Shown here: positions 35,232 to 36,108 of the stretch, piece by piece
How the letters are laid out: each line of letters opens with the position of its first letter
Numbering within the stretch: the first letter of the stretch is position 1
Source: Microbacterium sp. Leaf159
GTDB lineage: Bacteria; Actinomycetota; Actinomycetes; Actinomycetales; Microbacteriaceae
Direction: 5' to 3'
NCBI RefSeq assembly: GCF_001423615.1
Contig: NZ_LMOU01000001.1
Coordinates: forward strand, 1,934,753-1,970,860
Length of the DNA stretch: 36,108 nt
Position numbers and translations under genes: made by a program
Notes under the pieces: model-generated
The model's input: the letters and a program-made list of their open reading frames with translations, nothing else
The model's database searches: none
Told to the model about the DNA's origin: nothing

Positions 35232-35977
35232 GCGGGGCGGAAGCCGTGCGCGGGGCGGATGCCGTGAGCCCGAACCCCTACGCGGATGCGTCGGTCGGTG
35301 CGGGGGTGCAGGTCGGTGCGGGGGCACCCGCCGGTGCGGGGTCAGAAACGCACCCGGCGCCCGGTGCGGGGTCAGAAACGCACCCCGAATCTCACTCCGC
35401 GGTGCAGAATCGACCCCGCACGGACGGCGGTCGGCCACGCTTCCGCTTTCCGACCGCGATCCTGCTGACGTGCGCCGCGCTCGGCGTCGCGGGCGGCATC
35501 CTTCTCGCACCCGCCAACTGGATCTCGACGCTCCTGTTCCTCGGCCTCCCCTTCATCAGCGTGGGCCTGGCCGGGCTGTGGCTGCTGCCCTCGGTGATCG
35601 CCCTGCGCCTGTTGCGACGTCCCCTGGTCGGGCTGCTGGTGGGACTCCTCGCCGGCCTCGTGATCGTCCCGTTCTCGGGATACGGCTTCAGCAGTGTGGC
35701 GACGAACGTCTGGTGGGCGGCATTCACCGAGCTCCCGTTCCTGTTCGTCCTCTGGCACTACTGGGGCACCTGGCTGCACTACCTCGGCGCAGCGATCGTC
35801 GGCATCGTCTATCCGATCCTCGCCTGGACATCGTTCAACCTCGGGACGTTCGACCTCGGCCTGCAGATCACCTTCTTCGCGATCACGCTCGCGAGCTGCC
35901 TCGGAGGCACCGCCCTCGGCATCCTGATCGCCGACCGGCTGCGCCGCGCGGGTGTCGGCGGCCGTCTGCCCCGCTGA
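35228..35977 (+). CDS. YkoE-like ECF transporter S component (second paralogue) with repeat-derived N-terminus
   Basis: A 249-residue protein. Residues 1-75 are disordered, rich in Gly, Ala, Pro and Ser, with AGSETHP twice, encoded by repeat DNA. Residues 76-240 hold about five or six membrane helices resembling YkoE and paralogous to the protein encoded at 31159-31701 (CAALGVAGGIL, LLRRPLVGL, C-terminal RRAGVGGR). The ATGA overlap with the siderophore-interacting protein supports the start. As the last gene of the ECF operon it is the likely ligand-binding subunit. YkoE itself binds thiamine precursor, but here the iron box and partner suggest another ligand. Confidence 0.78.
   Translation: MSGAEAVRGADAVSPNPYADASVGAGVQVGAGAPAGAGSETHPAPGAGSETHPESHSAVQNRPRTDGGRPRFRFPTAILLTCAALGVAGGILLAPANWISTLLFLGLPFISVGLAGLWLLPSVIALRLLRRPLVGLLVGLLAGLVIVPFSGYGFSSVATNVWWAAFTELPFLFVLWHYWGTWLHYLGAAIVGIVYPILAWTSFNLGTFDLGLQITFFAITLASCLGGTALGILIADRLRRAGVGGRLPR
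35294..35423. repeat. Cluster of short GGTGCGGGG-based repeats in coding DNA
   Basis: GGTGCGGGG starts at 35297, 35315, 35333 and 35363 (spacings 18, 18 and 30). The 25-base stretches 35331-35355 and 35361-35385 are identical, each with GGTGCG...CGCACC dyad symmetry. A third, inverted and diverged copy lies at 35401-35423. All are translated as the N-terminal extension of the S component. Confidence 0.85.
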
Positions 35978-36000
35978 CCGCCGGGGCTCCGGGCCTGACT

Positions 36001-36108
36001 CGCCTGCCCGCCTGCCCGCCTGCCCGCCTGCCCGCCTGCCTGTCCGCCCCTCTGCCCGCCTGCCCCTCTGCCCGCCTGCCCCTCTGCCCGCCTGCCCCTC
36101 TGCCCGCC
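36001..36108. repeat. GC-rich minisatellite at window end
   Basis: An 8-base unit CGCCTGCC repeats about five times (36001-36040). It is followed by a 16-base unit CCCCTCTGCCCGCCTG at 36047, 36063, 36079 and, cut by the window end, 36095. It begins 24 bases after the S-component stop. I see no gene in it, and it continues beyond the window. Confidence 0.9.

Noticed and set aside
36001..36108. CRISPR array at the right end
   Set aside because: The units are 8 and 16 bases, directly adjacent with no unique spacers, and no cas genes are nearby.

Overview
The window is about 70% GC, uses GTG starts and ATGA/GTGA gene overlaps freely, and is rich in GCATCC/GGATGC words. Together with the gene families present, this points to an actinobacterium, most likely Microbacteriaceae and probably Microbacterium. 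That placement is an inference from composition and protein style, not a database match. I count 24 protein-coding genes. I saw no rRNA, tRNA, CRISPR array, insertion sequence or phage gene.

Left part (1-12985): a repeat-bearing gene-free stretch, a zinc alcohol dehydrogenase, an eight-or-so-TM protein with a Q/P/Y-rich tail, an acyl-CoA oxidase-type flavoenzyme, a DUF5819 + HTTM membrane pair that resembles SdpA/SdpB in layout, and a giant (1838 aa) secreted surface protein. The surface protein has a choice-of-anchor G-like head, seven Ig-like repeats, a roughly 540-residue Ala/Ser/Asp/Thr stalk built from 124-residue modules, and an LATTG class-E-like sortase signal.

Middle (12983-24467): a sugar-use locus made of an MFS transporter and an intracellular family 3 glycosidase. 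It is transcribed divergently from a double-length TetR protein with two DNA-binding domains, and the shared promoter region holds two direct copies of a 15-bp site. Then follow RecQ helicase, a small GNAT acetyltransferase, a small lipoprotein, a pirin and a secreted subtilisin-like protease.

Right-middle (24618-30972): one minus-strand module of CstA-type transporter, YbdD-like small protein, LytS-type kinase, LytTR regulator, a two-TM small protein and a sodium:solute symporter. By analogy with BtsSR/BtsT and YpdAB/YhjX of E. coli it is probably a pyruvate or short-chain carboxylate sensing and uptake system.

Right (31159-35977): an ECF transporter resembling YkoEDC (fused double ATPase, EcfT, and two paralogous YkoE-like membrane proteins) with a siderophore-interacting flavoprotein inside the operon. 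A 15/19 match to the DtxR/IdeR iron box lies directly upstream of the ATPase gene. I read this as an iron-regulated ECF system, possibly importing a siderophore, heme or related ligand. It is my best candidate for an under-described system here. Repeat elements have also been absorbed in frame into two of its proteins. The window ends in a GC-rich minisatellite.
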